A DNA stretch of 64,000 bases from Oleiharenicola lentus (GCF_004118375.1 NZ_SDHX01000002.1:1-64000), one strand, 5' to 3'. Shown: positions 49,329 through 57,761, counted from the first letter of the stretch. The notes: generated by a model from the sequence alone, not told the origin. Translations and numbers: made by a program.

Positions 49329-49389
49329 CGGGCTTCTTGGAGGGCTGGTCTCAGCACCAGCTACGGCCGACACGGAGGCCGGACCTGCA

Positions 49390-51618
49390 TCAAGGCATTT
49401 TTTCTATCCGTACGTGCGCGTTGTAATCCGGCACGCCGCCGCCGCGGTCGGCGATGCCACGGCGGATGAGGTGATTGCCCTCGGGCCAGTGAATCTGAAG
49501 GTTGCCCGGCGCGAGCGGGGCGAGAAAGACCCGGCCCTCGTAGCGGCCCCGGTCGTTAACGAGCGCGATGCGATCACCGTGCATCAGGTGCAAACCCGCG
49601 GCATCCTCCTCGTTCATGAGGATGGCGTCGCGCGCGGCGCCGTTGAGCGGGTCCACCTCGGCGTAGATGAGCGTGTTGAACTGCTTGCCGCGGCGTGTGC
49701 TGACATGGAACACGCCCTCCGGCCGCGGTGCGCGGTCCGGCAAGTCAACGACGGCGAAACGCGCCCGTCCGTCCTCGGTTGGGCACACGCCGCCGGCGCA
49801 GAGGTGCGGGCCGCCGTATTGAAAGGCGTCGCCGGTCTGCTTGAGATGCTGGATGCCGTCGTAGAACGGCACGACGCGGGCGATTTCCTCGCGCATTTCC
49901 TGGCCGGTGTGGCAGCCGAGCAATTCGGCGCGCTCGGGGCGGGCCGAAGCGGCGACTTGCAACAAAATCCTCCACTCGGCGCGGGCCTCGCCGACCTCGC
50001 GCGGAATCTCGGGCGTAAACATCACGCGGCGTTCCGTGCTCGTCTCGGTGCCGCCGTCATCCTGTTCGTAGCGCGTCTTGGCCGGCAGCAGAATCACCTC
50101 GTCGGCCGGATCGAGCAGCATCTGGTCGGTGAGCATGATGTCCTGATGAACACGGAACGGCACGCGCGCGAGCGCCTCGGCGACGTGGTCGGGATCCGGC
50201 AGCGTGCGCAGAAAGTTGCCGCCGATCATGTAAAAGGCGTCGAGCTCGCCGCGATACGAGGCCTCGACCATTTCCGTCGCGGTGAGACCCGGCCAGTCGG
50301 GCACGGGGAAGCCGTAGTGCGCGCTCAGCGCGGCGGCGTTCTCGGGATTGACGGTCTTGCCGCCCGGGAAGGCCGTGGAATACGCACCCATCTCCGCGCC
50401 GCCCTGCACGGACGAGTGGCCGCGGATCGGCATGACGCCGCACTTGTCGCGCCCGAGAAACCCGCGGGCGAGCGCGAGGTTGAGAATCATGCGGACGTTG
50501 TCGGCGCCCCACTCGTGCTGGGTGATGCCCATGCTCCAGACGAACACGCCGGTGCGCGCGTTGCCGATGAGCTCCGCGAACTCGATGAGGCTCGCACGCG
50601 GGAGGCCGGCGCCTTTCTCCAACTCGGTCCAGTCAAGCGACCGCACGCGCGCCTCGAGTTCGGGCCAGTCGTTGGTGTGCGCATCCACGAAGGCGCGATC
50701 GATGCGGCCGGTCTCGATGAGGTGCTTGAGCGCACCGTAGACGAAGGGGATGTCGCCGCCCTGCCCGACCGGGAACCAATAGTCGGCGAGATCCGAGCCA
50801 AAGAGCGCGCTGCTCGCGGTCGAGGGCACCCAGTAGCGCTGCATGCCGGGCTCTAGGTAGGGGTTGACGAGGATGATCTTCGTGCCGCGCTTCTTGGCGA
50901 TGTGCAGGTATTTGGTGGAGACGGGCTGGTCGTTGGCGGGATTGGAGCCGAAGAACACGACGACGTCCGTGCCCCACCAGTCGGTGTAGCTGCACGTCGT
51001 GGCCGCGAGCCCGAGCATGTGCTTCATCGCGGCGGTCGAGGGCGAGTGGCAGAGGCGCGCGGCGTTGTCGACGTTGTTGGTGCCGAGGAAACGCGCGACC
51101 TTTTGCGCGGCGTAGTAGATCTCGTTGGTCACGCCGCGCGCGGTAACGAAAAACGCCATGCGGTGTGCGTCGGTGGAGCCGAGGCGGGCGCCGATCGTGG
51201 CGAGCGCCTGGCACCAGGTGATGCGGGTGAAACCTTTTTCGCCGCGCCGACGCCGCATCGGGTAGGCCAGACGCCCGAGCTGCCGGAGCGCGCGGTTATC
51301 CATCCTCCGAAGCGGCTCGACATCGGCCAGCACCGCGGAATCCATCGCCGGCATGGTGTTCAGGCGGAGGAGATTCAAGCGCGTCATGCACAGATGAACG
51401 CCGTCGATGGTCCAGTCGTGCAGGCCGGCCACACCCAGCGCGCAGCCGTCGCACACGCCGCGACTGAGCACCTTCCACGCGTAGCCGAGATTGTCGCGGT
51501 TGTCCCACGCGACCTTCATCATGTCGCGAAAATGCTTCGGCTTGGTGTGGCCGAGGCCGAAGGGCGAGAGGCGGCGGAGACGGTCACCCGGGGGCGTGAC
51601 GAGGCGGTGCGTGGACAT
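49390..51618 (-). CDS. FdhF/YdeP-family molybdopterin oxidoreductase (formate dehydrogenase-like)
   Basis: 742 residues from ATG 51618 (MSTHRLVTPPGDRLRRLSPF). An ATG at 51690 lies inside a palindrome and adds 24 Gly/Pro-rich residues. An early cysteine cluster (GVCDGCALG and later HLCMTRL) could hold an Fe-S centre. The MGD-binding core has WWGTDVVVFFGSNPANDQP and MIGGNFLRTLPDPD. Cys in ARLCHSPSTA occupies the selenocysteine position of E. coli FdhH, so it is probably the Mo ligand. YdeP-type enzymes are formate dehydrogenase-like proteins linked to acid resistance. Substrate unproven. fdhD follows directly. Confidence 0.92.
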   Translation of the reverse strand: MSTHRLVTPPGDRLRRLSPFGLGHTKPKHFRDMMKVAWDNRDNLGYAWKVLSRGVCDGCALGVAGLHDWTIDGVHLCMTRLNLLRLNTMPAMDSAVLADVEPLRRMDNRALRQLGRLAYPMRRRRGEKGFTRITWCQALATIGARLGSTDAHRMAFFVTARGVTNEIYYAAQKVARFLGTNNVDNAARLCHSPSTAAMKHMLGLAATTCSYTDWWGTDVVVFFGSNPANDQPVSTKYLHIAKKRGTKIILVNPYLEPGMQRYWVPSTASSALFGSDLADYWFPVGQGGDIPFVYGALKHLIETGRIDRAFVDAHTNDWPELEARVRSLDWTELEKGAGLPRASLIEFAELIGNARTGVFVWSMGITQHEWGADNVRMILNLALARGFLGRDKCGVMPIRGHSSVQGGAEMGAYSTAFPGGKTVNPENAAALSAHYGFPVPDWPGLTATEMVEASYRGELDAFYMIGGNFLRTLPDPDHVAEALARVPFRVHQDIMLTDQMLLDPADEVILLPAKTRYEQDDGGTETSTERRVMFTPEIPREVGEARAEWRILLQVAASARPERAELLGCHTGQEMREEIARVVPFYDGIQHLKQTGDAFQYGGPHLCAGGVCPTEDGRARFAVVDLPDRAPRPEGVFHVSTRRGKQFNTLIYAEVDPLNGAARDAILMNEEDAAGLHLMHGDRIALVNDRGRYEGRVFLAPLAPGNLQIHWPEGNHLIRRGIADRGGGVPDYNAHVRIEKMP

Positions 51619-51682
51619 GGGGCGGAGCGGCGAGAGGCTTCCGTCGGGGCCCCGGGGAAGCAACCCTGAACCATGACGCATG

Positions 51683-51699
51683 CCGGTCATTATGACCGG
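51683..51699. promoter_or_regulatory. Perfect palindrome upstream of the molybdoenzyme gene
   Basis: CCGGTCAT-T-ATGACCGG, 8-base arms with one central base, 65-81 bases upstream of the chosen start and overlapping the alternative ATG at 51690. Operator-like and not followed by T tracts. Confidence 0.6.
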
Positions 51700-51801
51700 G
51701 TTGATGGACTAAACCTTTCCCGTTTTCGACCGATGAACAAAGTCAACGGTTGCGCAGACTCCCCATAAAACGGAGAATGACGCACCGGCCCAAACGCAAC
51801 C

Positions 51802-52392
51802 TTGTCCAAGGAGCTGCATACCTTCTTCCGGCCCGCGCGGGGCCTGCTCTGGCTTTGCCTGATCGCGGGCGGCTTCAGCCTGCCGGTGAAGCTCGGGGCG
51901 GTCACGCTGGAGGAGTTGCTCACGCAGCCCAAGCTGACGCCCAAGAAATTCGCGGCCTACTTCGGCGGATTCGGCTACGAGTTCAACGCGCCGATCCAAT
52001 CCGCCGACACATTTCTGGCGCGGAAACGGGGGGATTGTGACGATTACTCCGTGTTGGCCGCCCATGTCCTCGCCCAGCACGGTTATACCACCCGCCTCAT
52101 CCACGTCCGGCTCGCCGGCCGCGTCGCCCATGCCGTGTGCTACGTGAACGAGGTCAAGGCCTACCTGGACTACAACAACCGCAATGTGTTTTTCACCCTC
52201 ACCCGCTCCGGTCCGGATCTCCGGGACATCGCATCCAAGGTTGCGCAATCGCTCGAAGCCAGTTGGACTACGGCATCGGAATTCACCTACTCCTACTCGA
52301 CCCGGCGCAAGACGATGATCGCCACGGTTTCGCAGACCGGCGGTGCTGAAACGGCCTCCCCACCCCAATCCTCACCCTTCAATGTCGACTGA
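51802..52392 (+). CDS. Exported transglutaminase-like cysteine peptidase
   Basis: 196 residues from TTG 51802 (MSKELHTFFRPARGLLWLCL). There is no in-frame ATG or GTG between the upstream stop and the signal-peptide region, so TTG is the best start. A signal peptide covers about 1-34. The transglutaminase fold (about 65-165) has the nucleophile Cys in KRGDCDDYSVLAAHV, His in RVAHAVCYVN, and Asp/Asn in AYLDYNN. The motif resembles both general transglutaminase-like peptidases and LapG-type periplasmic proteases. Its stop region overlaps the next gene by 11 bases, tying it to the membrane sensor and the receiver that follow. Confidence 0.85.
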   Translation: MSKELHTFFRPARGLLWLCLIAGGFSLPVKLGAVTLEELLTQPKLTPKKFAAYFGGFGYEFNAPIQSADTFLARKRGDCDDYSVLAAHVLAQHGYTTRLIHVRLAGRVAHAVCYVNEVKAYLDYNNRNVFFTLTRSGPDLRDIASKVAQSLEASWTTASEFTYSYSTRRKTMIATVSQTGGAETASPPQSSPFNVD

Positions 52393-53557
52393 TCCCGGTC
52401 CCATTCCCCTGCAGGACGACCGCACCTACCGCCGGGTGCTGGTGTTCTTCACGCTGATCCTCGCCGTGCTGGTCTTCGTCGTGGTCGCGTCGCTGCGCAA
52501 CCTCAGCCGCTCGGTGGCCACCAGCGACTGGGTCAACCACACCCACGCGCTGATCAACGAGCTCGATGCCCTTCAGCCCACGTTGCTCGCCGCCGAAGGC
52601 GACCTGAACAAATACCTGCTGACCGCCGACACCCGCGACCAGTCCGCCTACCAGGAAAAATTCGCGGAACTCGGCGAGAAGGTGGATGTGATCCGCGCGC
52701 TGACCGCCCGGGCACCCGAGGAACAAAAGCTTTTCGCCCCCGTGGCCGATCTGCTCGAACGCCGCGCCTCCCACGCCAGCCGCCTAGCCACCTTGAGAAA
52801 CACCGGCGACCAGGCCGCCCTGAAGAGCGCCCTCGCCGAAGACGCCGCGCGCGGTGAGCAACACGAGCTCGGCCGGCTCATCGAGCGGGTCCGTGAGCAC
52901 CAGACCAACCTGCTCTCGGAGCGCGACCGCGCCTCCTTCCAGCAGGCCCAGACCACCCGCTGGACCGTGATCGGCGGCCTCGTCTTCAACATTCTGCTGC
53001 TCATCGGCGCTGCCTGGCTGATCCGCGACGACCTCGCCGCCCGCCGCCGCGCCGCCCGCCTGCTGCAGCAGTCCAACGAGGAACTCGAGGAAAAGGTCCG
53101 ACAACGCACCGCCGAGCTCACCGTGGCGAACCAGAAGCTCCTTTCCCAAAACATCGAGGACCGCTGGGCCAAGCAGGCTCTGGAGCACCAAAACCGCTAT
53201 AACCTGCTCATCATCGATTCGATCTCCGACTCGGTTTTCGTCATCACCCGCCTGATGAACGTCTCGCGCATGAACCCCGCATCCGTGCATCTGACCGGCC
53301 ACGAACCGTCCAGCCTGATCGACAAGCCGCTCTCCACCGTGTTGCGACCCGCCGACGGCAACGGCGCACCCGCGACCTTCGACCCGCTGGCCCGCGCGCT
53401 GGCCGACGGCCACGAATTGCGTGACAAACCGGGTATTGTCTCCACCAAGGGTGGACAAACCGTGCCGGTGCGCATCAACATCTATCCGCTCCGTGACCGC
53501 GACAAGGTCGTCGGCGGCGTCGTCGTCCTTCAAACTCAGGCTCCTTCCTCCTCATGA
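52382..53557 (+). CDS. CHASE3-PAS membrane sensor lacking a kinase domain
   Basis: 391 residues from ATG 52382 (MSTDPGPIPLQDDRTYRRVL). Membrane helices at about 19-40 and 200-220 flank a helical periplasmic CHASE3-like domain with NELDALQPTLLAAEGDLNKYLLT and an RDRASFQQAQTTRWT stretch. After helix 2 a coiled coil (LLQQSNEELEEKVRQRTAEL) leads to a PAS domain (about 270-385, with RYNLLIIDSISDSVFVITRL). The protein ends there. No HisKA, HATPase, GGDEF, EAL or HTH domain follows. It overlaps the receiver gene by 4 bases. It may recruit an effector encoded elsewhere. Confidence 0.9.
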   Translation: MSTDPGPIPLQDDRTYRRVLVFFTLILAVLVFVVVASLRNLSRSVATSDWVNHTHALINELDALQPTLLAAEGDLNKYLLTADTRDQSAYQEKFAELGEKVDVIRALTARAPEEQKLFAPVADLLERRASHASRLATLRNTGDQAALKSALAEDAARGEQHELGRLIERVREHQTNLLSERDRASFQQAQTTRWTVIGGLVFNILLLIGAAWLIRDDLAARRRAARLLQQSNEELEEKVRQRTAELTVANQKLLSQNIEDRWAKQALEHQNRYNLLIIDSISDSVFVITRLMNVSRMNPASVHLTGHEPSSLIDKPLSTVLRPADGNGAPATFDPLARALADGHELRDKPGIVSTKGGQTVPVRINIYPLRDRDKVVGGVVVLQTQAPSSS

Positions 53558-53976
53558 GCGCCACCCGTCCCCCGTTCGACACCTCCGGCCTGACGCCCCC
53601 TGCGCCACGCTCCGGGCGGCACATCCTCGTCATCGACGACGAGCAGCCGATCCTCGACCTGCTCCAGGAATACCTTTCCGCCCACGGCTACCGCGTGAGC
53701 ACCGCCAGCAACGCCCACCAGGCCAAGAGCCTTGTTGAGAAGGAGGCACCGCACCTCATCATCTCCGACCTGCAGCTGGAGGACACCGACGGTCTCCAGC
53801 TGATCGAGCAGCTGCGGGTGGTGCTGCCTCGCACCCCGGTCATCTTGCTCACCGGCGTGCTCTTCGATTCGAACGTCATCGAGGACAACCTCAAGTGGAA
53901 GATCTCGTGCTACGTCAGCAAGACCGCGCCGTTGCAGGATCTGATGAAGGAGATCCAGCGCCTCATCAACGGTTGA
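53554..53976 (+). CDS. Stand-alone response-regulator receiver
   Basis: 140 residues: a Pro-rich leader (about 1-20) then one receiver domain. HILVIDDEQPILDLLQEYL supplies the acidic pair (Asp28, Asp29). The phospho-acceptor is Asp72 in LIISDLQLEDTDG. A conserved Thr in VILLTGVL and Lys in CYVSKTAPLQDL complete the site. There is no output domain, so it signals by protein contact or serves as a phosphate relay. It is co-translated (ATGA overlap) with the CHASE3-PAS sensor. Partner kinase not in the window region. Confidence 0.93.
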   Translation: MSATRPPFDTSGLTPPAPRSGRHILVIDDEQPILDLLQEYLSAHGYRVSTASNAHQAKSLVEKEAPHLIISDLQLEDTDGLQLIEQLRVVLPRTPVILLTGVLFDSNVIEDNLKWKISCYVSKTAPLQDLMKEIQRLING

Positions 53977-54007
53977 TAAACCGGGTCGGACCGTTTCACT
54001 GATCGCC

Positions 54008-54682
54008 ATGGAATCGCTCCATGTGCCCGAGACCGTGCCCGTGATGACACTGCCGAACACGGTGTTCTTCCCGCAGGCGCTGCTGCCGCTGCACATCTTC
54101 GAGCCCCGCTATCGGCAGATGCTCCGCGATGTGCTCGCCCGCGACCGGCTGTTCGCCGTGGCGCGCCTCGATCCCGCGGCCACGGCCGACGCCATCGAAC
54201 CCGCACACACCATCGCCACCATCGGCATCATCCGCGCCTGCCAGAAGGCTGACAACGACACCTCCAACCTGCTCCTGCAAGGTATGTGCCGCGTCGAGAT
54301 CCAATCCATTTTACGTGAACACCCATACCGGCTGATCTCGGTGCGGCCGCTGGCGACCGTGAGCGGCGGCAACCACGCGCAGCTGGAGAACGAACGCCTC
54401 GAGGTCATGCGCCTGCTCAACCTGCGCCGCCGCCTCGGCACGCCTGCGCCGAAGGGCATGACCCAGTTCCTGGAAAGCATCGAAGATGTCGACACCTTCG
54501 CCGACGTCGCGGCCTTCAACCTGTGCGAGGACGGGGATTTCAAGCAGACCCTCCTGGAGGAGCTCGACACCCGCCGACGGCTGCAGCTCTTCGCCGCCCG
54601 ACTGAAATCCGAGATCGAGGAGCAAAAGCTGCGCCGTAAACTACAGGGCCGGCTCACGGACGATCAGATTGCGGACAATTGA
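54008..54682 (+). CDS. LON substrate-binding domain protein
   Basis: 224 residues from ATG 54008 (MESLHVPETVPVMTLPNTVF). It matches the N-terminal domain of Lon protease as a stand-alone protein: PVMTLPNTVFFPQALLPLHIFEPRYRQMLRDVL, ATIGIIRACQKADNDTSNLLLQGMCRVEI, then a helical region (about 125-215) ending in charged residues. No AAA or Ser-Lys protease domain follows. Such proteins are thought to bind unfolded or specific proteins. It starts 31 bases after the receiver gene on the same strand and converges with the GIY-YIG gene, overlapping it by 42 bases. Confidence 0.92.
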   Translation: MESLHVPETVPVMTLPNTVFFPQALLPLHIFEPRYRQMLRDVLARDRLFAVARLDPAATADAIEPAHTIATIGIIRACQKADNDTSNLLLQGMCRVEIQSILREHPYRLISVRPLATVSGGNHAQLENERLEVMRLLNLRRRLGTPAPKGMTQFLESIEDVDTFADVAAFNLCEDGDFKQTLLEELDTRRRLQLFAARLKSEIEEQKLRRKLQGRLTDDQIADN

Positions 54683-55042
54683 GGCGAAGACGTCGCAGCT
54701 CGAGTCGCTTTCGGCTGAATGCCCGCCCGAAGCTGATTTGAGGTACTTATCGAAGGCCGCGGCCTTGTTTCGGTCGCGGAACGCAACGGCCGTTTTGATG
54801 CACCAAGCGCGGTGCTTGGCCATATGGGGAACGCCTCCGGAAATGTGCTTGGCCAGCCGGGTGGTCAGATCGTCGGTCAAACCGACATAAAAGCCTCCGA
54901 TTGAGGCCAAGGATTCCAGAATATGGACGTCGGCGAATCCGCCCTTGGTGATTCGACCCGTCGTTATCTTTGAGTCATTCTTGAGCCCAGTGACCGAGGC
55001 CCGCGTGCACCCGTTGGGCTTCGGCGCGGCAGCCTTCACCAA
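54641..55042 (-). CDS. GIY-YIG-like nuclease domain protein, diverged
   Basis: 133 residues. The middle part (about 38-105) follows the small GIY-YIG family: VHILESLASIGGFYVGLTDDL, TRLAKHISGG, PHMAKHRAWCI, AVAFRDRNKAAAFDKYLKSA. The first motif reads VHI instead of GIY/VYI, and the usual Glu near the end is Asp in FDKYLK, so activity is uncertain. An extra basic leader of about 37 residues precedes the domain. The 3' end overlaps the convergent LON-domain gene by 42 bases. It lies next to tRNA-Ala and its flanking repeat. Codon use is less GC-biased than in neighbours. Confidence 0.72.
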   Translation of the reverse strand: MVKAAAPKPNGCTRASVTGLKNDSKITTGRITKGGFADVHILESLASIGGFYVGLTDDLTTRLAKHISGGVPHMAKHRAWCIKTAVAFRDRNKAAAFDKYLKSASGGHSAESDSSCDVFASIVRNLIVREPAL

Positions 55043-55065
55043 GCCCCGCGTGAGATTTAGCTGGC

Positions 55066-55119
55066 TCGGTGTCTTGGAAGGCTGGCTTGCCTAGCCGTAG
55101 CTCGGCGAGCGAAGGCTGG
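55066..55119. repeat. tRNA-flanking palindromic repeat (family E), copy 2
   Basis: Read from the tRNA-Ala 3' end it is ACCAGCCTTCGCTCGCCGAGCTACGGCTAGGCAAGCCAGCC. The first 12 bases equal those at the tRNA-Leu 3' end (17228 onward), and GCTACGGCT recurs at 17323. Confidence 0.6.
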
Positions 55120-55192
55120 TGGACCGGATCGGGATCAAACCGACGACCTCGTCGTTGCGAACGACGCGCTCTATCAACTGAGCTACCGGCCC
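55117..55192 (-). tRNA. tRNA-Ala (CGC)
   Basis: On the minus strand: acceptor GGGCCGG with CCGGTCC (one G-U pair), D-arm GCTC/GAGC, anticodon stem CGTCG/CGACG around loop TTCGCAA giving CGC, T-arm GTCGG/CCGAT with TTTGATC, discriminator A and encoded CCA (55119-55117). It reads GCG codons, frequent in this GC-rich genome. Confidence 0.93.
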
Positions 55193-55378
55193 CCAAGCGA
55201 GCGGTCTTTGTGAGGGACGCTCCGGTCGGAGTAAAACACAATTTTCCTCCCGCGTTTCCCGCTCTCACAGCGTGATTTAACCCAATCGCAATATTGGCCC
55301 CTAATTTGCTGTTGCGACTTACCGGACGGAGGGGGGATACAGCCTCTCCTTCCCTTAACCTGTAACAGAAATCAAAAC

Positions 55379-55756
55379 ATGAAAAAGTCCGCTCCGAAGT
55401 CCGCCGCCGCCAAGCCCGCCAAGAAAGCCGCCCCTGTGGCCAAAGCTCCCGCCAAGAAACCGGCCGCCCCCGCCAAGAAGAAATCCGCCGCCGCCGAGCC
55501 GCCGGCCACGTTCATTTCCGCTCAGATCGACATTGGTTTCGGCAACCACCTCACCCTCCGCGGTGAAGGCCCGGGCCTCAGCTGGGACAAGGGTCTCGTC
55601 ATGGACAATGTCGGCCACAGCCTCTGGACCGCTTCGATCAACAAGGCCACCAAGCCGGTCACCTTCAAGGTGCTGGTCAACGACCTCACCTGGAGCACCG
55701 GTCCCGATTTCGTGATCGAGCCCGGCCAGAGCATCACGGTTTATCCAAACTTCTGA
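55379..55756 (+). CDS. Lys/Ala/Pro-rich tail fused to a CBM-like domain
   Basis: 125 residues. The first about 42 residues are Lys, Ala and Pro only in effect (KKSAPKSAAAKPAKKAAPVA and on), like histone H1-type or AlgP/HU-extension tails that bind nucleic acid or polyanions. The rest (about 45-125) is a beta domain, HLTLRGEGPGLSWDKG, HSLWTASINKATKPVTFKVLVN, ending SITVYPNF. It resembles starch/glycogen-binding CBM20/48-like folds. There is no signal peptide. It is single and preceded by a 186-base A/T-richer gap. Function unknown; a link between glycogen or sugar and nucleoid is only speculation. Confidence 0.8.
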   Translation: MKKSAPKSAAAKPAKKAAPVAKAPAKKPAAPAKKKSAAAEPPATFISAQIDIGFGNHLTLRGEGPGLSWDKGLVMDNVGHSLWTASINKATKPVTFKVLVNDLTWSTGPDFVIEPGQSITVYPNF

Positions 55757-55842
55757 TCCGACACCGGGCCTGCATGGCGGCGACGCCCGCGTGCCCGCCA
55801 AGTTAAACTTGAGCCACCGGCAGCTGGCGGGGACCTTTGCGC

Positions 55843-56388
55843 ATGACCCGCCCGCTGCCGCCCTGCCCCTATCTGCCGGTCCCGCCGGAGCGGATGGATG
55901 CCAGTGCACTCACGGCGCATGGCGAGGCGCGCGACGCCGGCTTTTACCTGACGGCGCTCATCTACGCCCATCATCTCTGGCAGCGCGGCTTGGCCGCCAG
56001 GGCGGTGCTTGCAATCGACCGCGCCCTCGGCGCCGACCTGCGGGGCGATGAAGTGGTCCTGCAACAGTGGCCGTTGCCGTACGCCGCACAGGCCTGGTTC
56101 CTGCGACACACACCCGCGGATGTCTTCATTGGCAACCCGCGCGTGCATTTCCAGCATCTCGCCGACCGCATGAACGAGCCGCGCCGCGAACAGCGTCGCT
56201 GGCGCATCTGGGCCTGCTGGGCGATTTGCCGCGCCGTGCGCCCGGAGTTTCCCGCCGATGCGAAACACATCGTGGCCGAGCCGACCGAGCCCGAAATATT
56301 CGACCGGCTCAGCCGATACGGTGTGACCGATGAAGCGCGGATGTGGCAGCAGGTGCTGAACGGTTCGAAGAAACAGCGGCCGCAATGA
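55843..56388 (+). CDS. Conserved hypothetical protein
   Basis: 181 residues from ATG 55843 (MTRPLPPCPYLPVPPERMDA). Mostly helical, with YLTALIYAHHLWQRGLAARAVLAIDRAL reading as a helical pair, LPYAAQAWFLRH, and a Trp/Arg-rich RRWRIWACWAICRAVRPEFP segment. Codon use is typical of the genome, supporting a real gene. I recognise no catalytic motif or family. No signal peptide or convincing membrane helix. It precedes the DUF418 gene by 94 bases on the same strand. Confidence 0.75.
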   Translation: MTRPLPPCPYLPVPPERMDASALTAHGEARDAGFYLTALIYAHHLWQRGLAARAVLAIDRALGADLRGDEVVLQQWPLPYAAQAWFLRHTPADVFIGNPRVHFQHLADRMNEPRREQRRWRIWACWAICRAVRPEFPADAKHIVAEPTEPEIFDRLSRYGVTDEARMWQQVLNGSKKQRPQ

Positions 56389-56482
56389 TGCGGCACTGAC
56401 CGACTCCGGCGGGACAATCGGCTGGCGAAGCTCTTACCGGGCAGGCAACCTGCCACGGTTGAGCCAAGATCCGGACAATCCC

Positions 56483-57679
56483 ATGCAAGGCGCCAACGGC
56501 ACACCCGCCGTTCCGGAGGAGCGACTGGTCATCCTGGACATTCTGCGCGGCCTGGCGGTGCTGGGCATGATCCTCGCCCACGGCCAGAAGATGATGGCGG
56601 CCCTGGCTCCCCATTGGCCGGAAAATCCCGCGGGCTGGGCGATCATCCATTTGGTGGCAGAGAAGGATCGCGCCATCTTCGCGCTGCTCTTTGGGGTGAG
56701 TTTCGCGGTGATGATGGGCCGAATCGAGGCGCGCCACCAGCCGGTGTTCCCGGTGTTTCTGCGCCGACTGGCGGTGCTTTACCTGATCGGATTCTTTGTG
56801 GAAGCCTTCACGCGATTCCACATTCTGCGCGAATACGCCTTTTGGGGCGTGGCTCTGCTTTTTCTGAGAACCTATCCCACCCGCACCCTGCTTGTCGTAG
56901 CAGCAATCTGCGCAGCTTCGTTCTCCATCCGGGATTTGGCCGACAGCAGTTATGCGGTTCTTACCCAAGGATGGGAGACGGCCAGGAACCAGGAGATTTC
57001 CAGCCAGCAGACCTGGTGGCTCTCCCTTCAGCAAAAGGAGCAGGCACTCGCCAGTCCCGAATATGTCGCGGTCGTGAAAAGCCGCGTGCAACACATGCTC
57101 GGCAGTCTGATCAGCGCGGAACGACTGACACCCGGCATTTATCTTACGTTCTTCATCCTCGGTCTGCTTGCGATCCGGCACCGTATTTTCACCGAAGCAG
57201 TTAAACACCGCCGTCTCATCCTAGGCTTCATGTTGGCAGGAGCGACCGCTTGGGCGGCTGCATGGTGGCTGCTTCCCCTCCTGCCCGAGCAGGTGATCAC
57301 GCCGCGGATCGGTTACCGGTTGCACACGGGTCTGGGTTTTATCGACGAGCAGTTCCTGGCCTTTACGTGGATCGGGGGCATTACCTTGCTGCTCGCCACG
57401 AGACCGGCCGGAGCCGCGATTTTGGCGCCTCTCGGCTGGGTCGGGCGCATGGCACTGACCAATTACATCCTGCACGCCGTGGTGATCGACTTTGCCTGCG
57501 CAACCTACGGGTTGAACCTGCGCCTGAATCCGCCTCTGCTGCTGCTGTTCTCCGCGGCGCTGTTCCTGACTCTGGCAATCGGAAGCAAGGCTTGGTTGAC
57601 TCATTTCCGCTACGGCCCGGTTGAGTGGATCTGGCGATGCCTGACCTATTGGCATTGGCAGCCGATCAAAAAAGGCTGA
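56483..57679 (+). CDS. DUF418-domain multi-pass membrane protein
   Basis: 398 residues from ATG 56483. A TTG at 56459 is an alternative. It starts with RLVILDILRGLAVLGMILAH, the typical beginning of DUF418/acyltransferase-3-like proteins. About ten membrane helices follow, with AIFALLFGVSFAVMMGRIEA and a C-terminal DUF418 part having LGWVGRMALTNYILHAVVID and WLTHFRYGPVEWIWRCLTYW, the GPxEWxWR signature. These proteins are predicted transporters or envelope acyl-transfer factors of unproven function. It is probably monocistronic. Confidence 0.92.
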   Translation: MQGANGTPAVPEERLVILDILRGLAVLGMILAHGQKMMAALAPHWPENPAGWAIIHLVAEKDRAIFALLFGVSFAVMMGRIEARHQPVFPVFLRRLAVLYLIGFFVEAFTRFHILREYAFWGVALLFLRTYPTRTLLVVAAICAASFSIRDLADSSYAVLTQGWETARNQEISSQQTWWLSLQQKEQALASPEYVAVVKSRVQHMLGSLISAERLTPGIYLTFFILGLLAIRHRIFTEAVKHRRLILGFMLAGATAWAAAWWLLPLLPEQVITPRIGYRLHTGLGFIDEQFLAFTWIGGITLLLATRPAGAAILAPLGWVGRMALTNYILHAVVIDFACATYGLNLRLNPPLLLLFSAALFLTLAIGSKAWLTHFRYGPVEWIWRCLTYWHWQPIKKG

Positions 57680-57732
57680 CGCCACAGTTTCCCGGTGCTG
57701 CGTGCCGCGAACCTGGCGCGCAGTTCACGAAC

Positions 57733-57761
57733 ATAAAAATGGCACTCCGAGCGGGAGTGCC
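57733..57761 (-). terminator. Terminator of the VPDSG-CTERM peptide gene
   Basis: On the minus strand GGCACTCC pairs with GGAGTGCC over a 5-base loop and is followed by ATTTTTAT. A second hairpin, GTCTCC(CGCAC)GGAGAC, precedes it at about 57776-57792. Confidence 0.8.

Noticed and set aside
49390-51690. Possible selenocysteine in the formate dehydrogenase-like enzyme
   Set aside because: No in-frame TGA. The corresponding position is a cysteine in ARLCHSPS.
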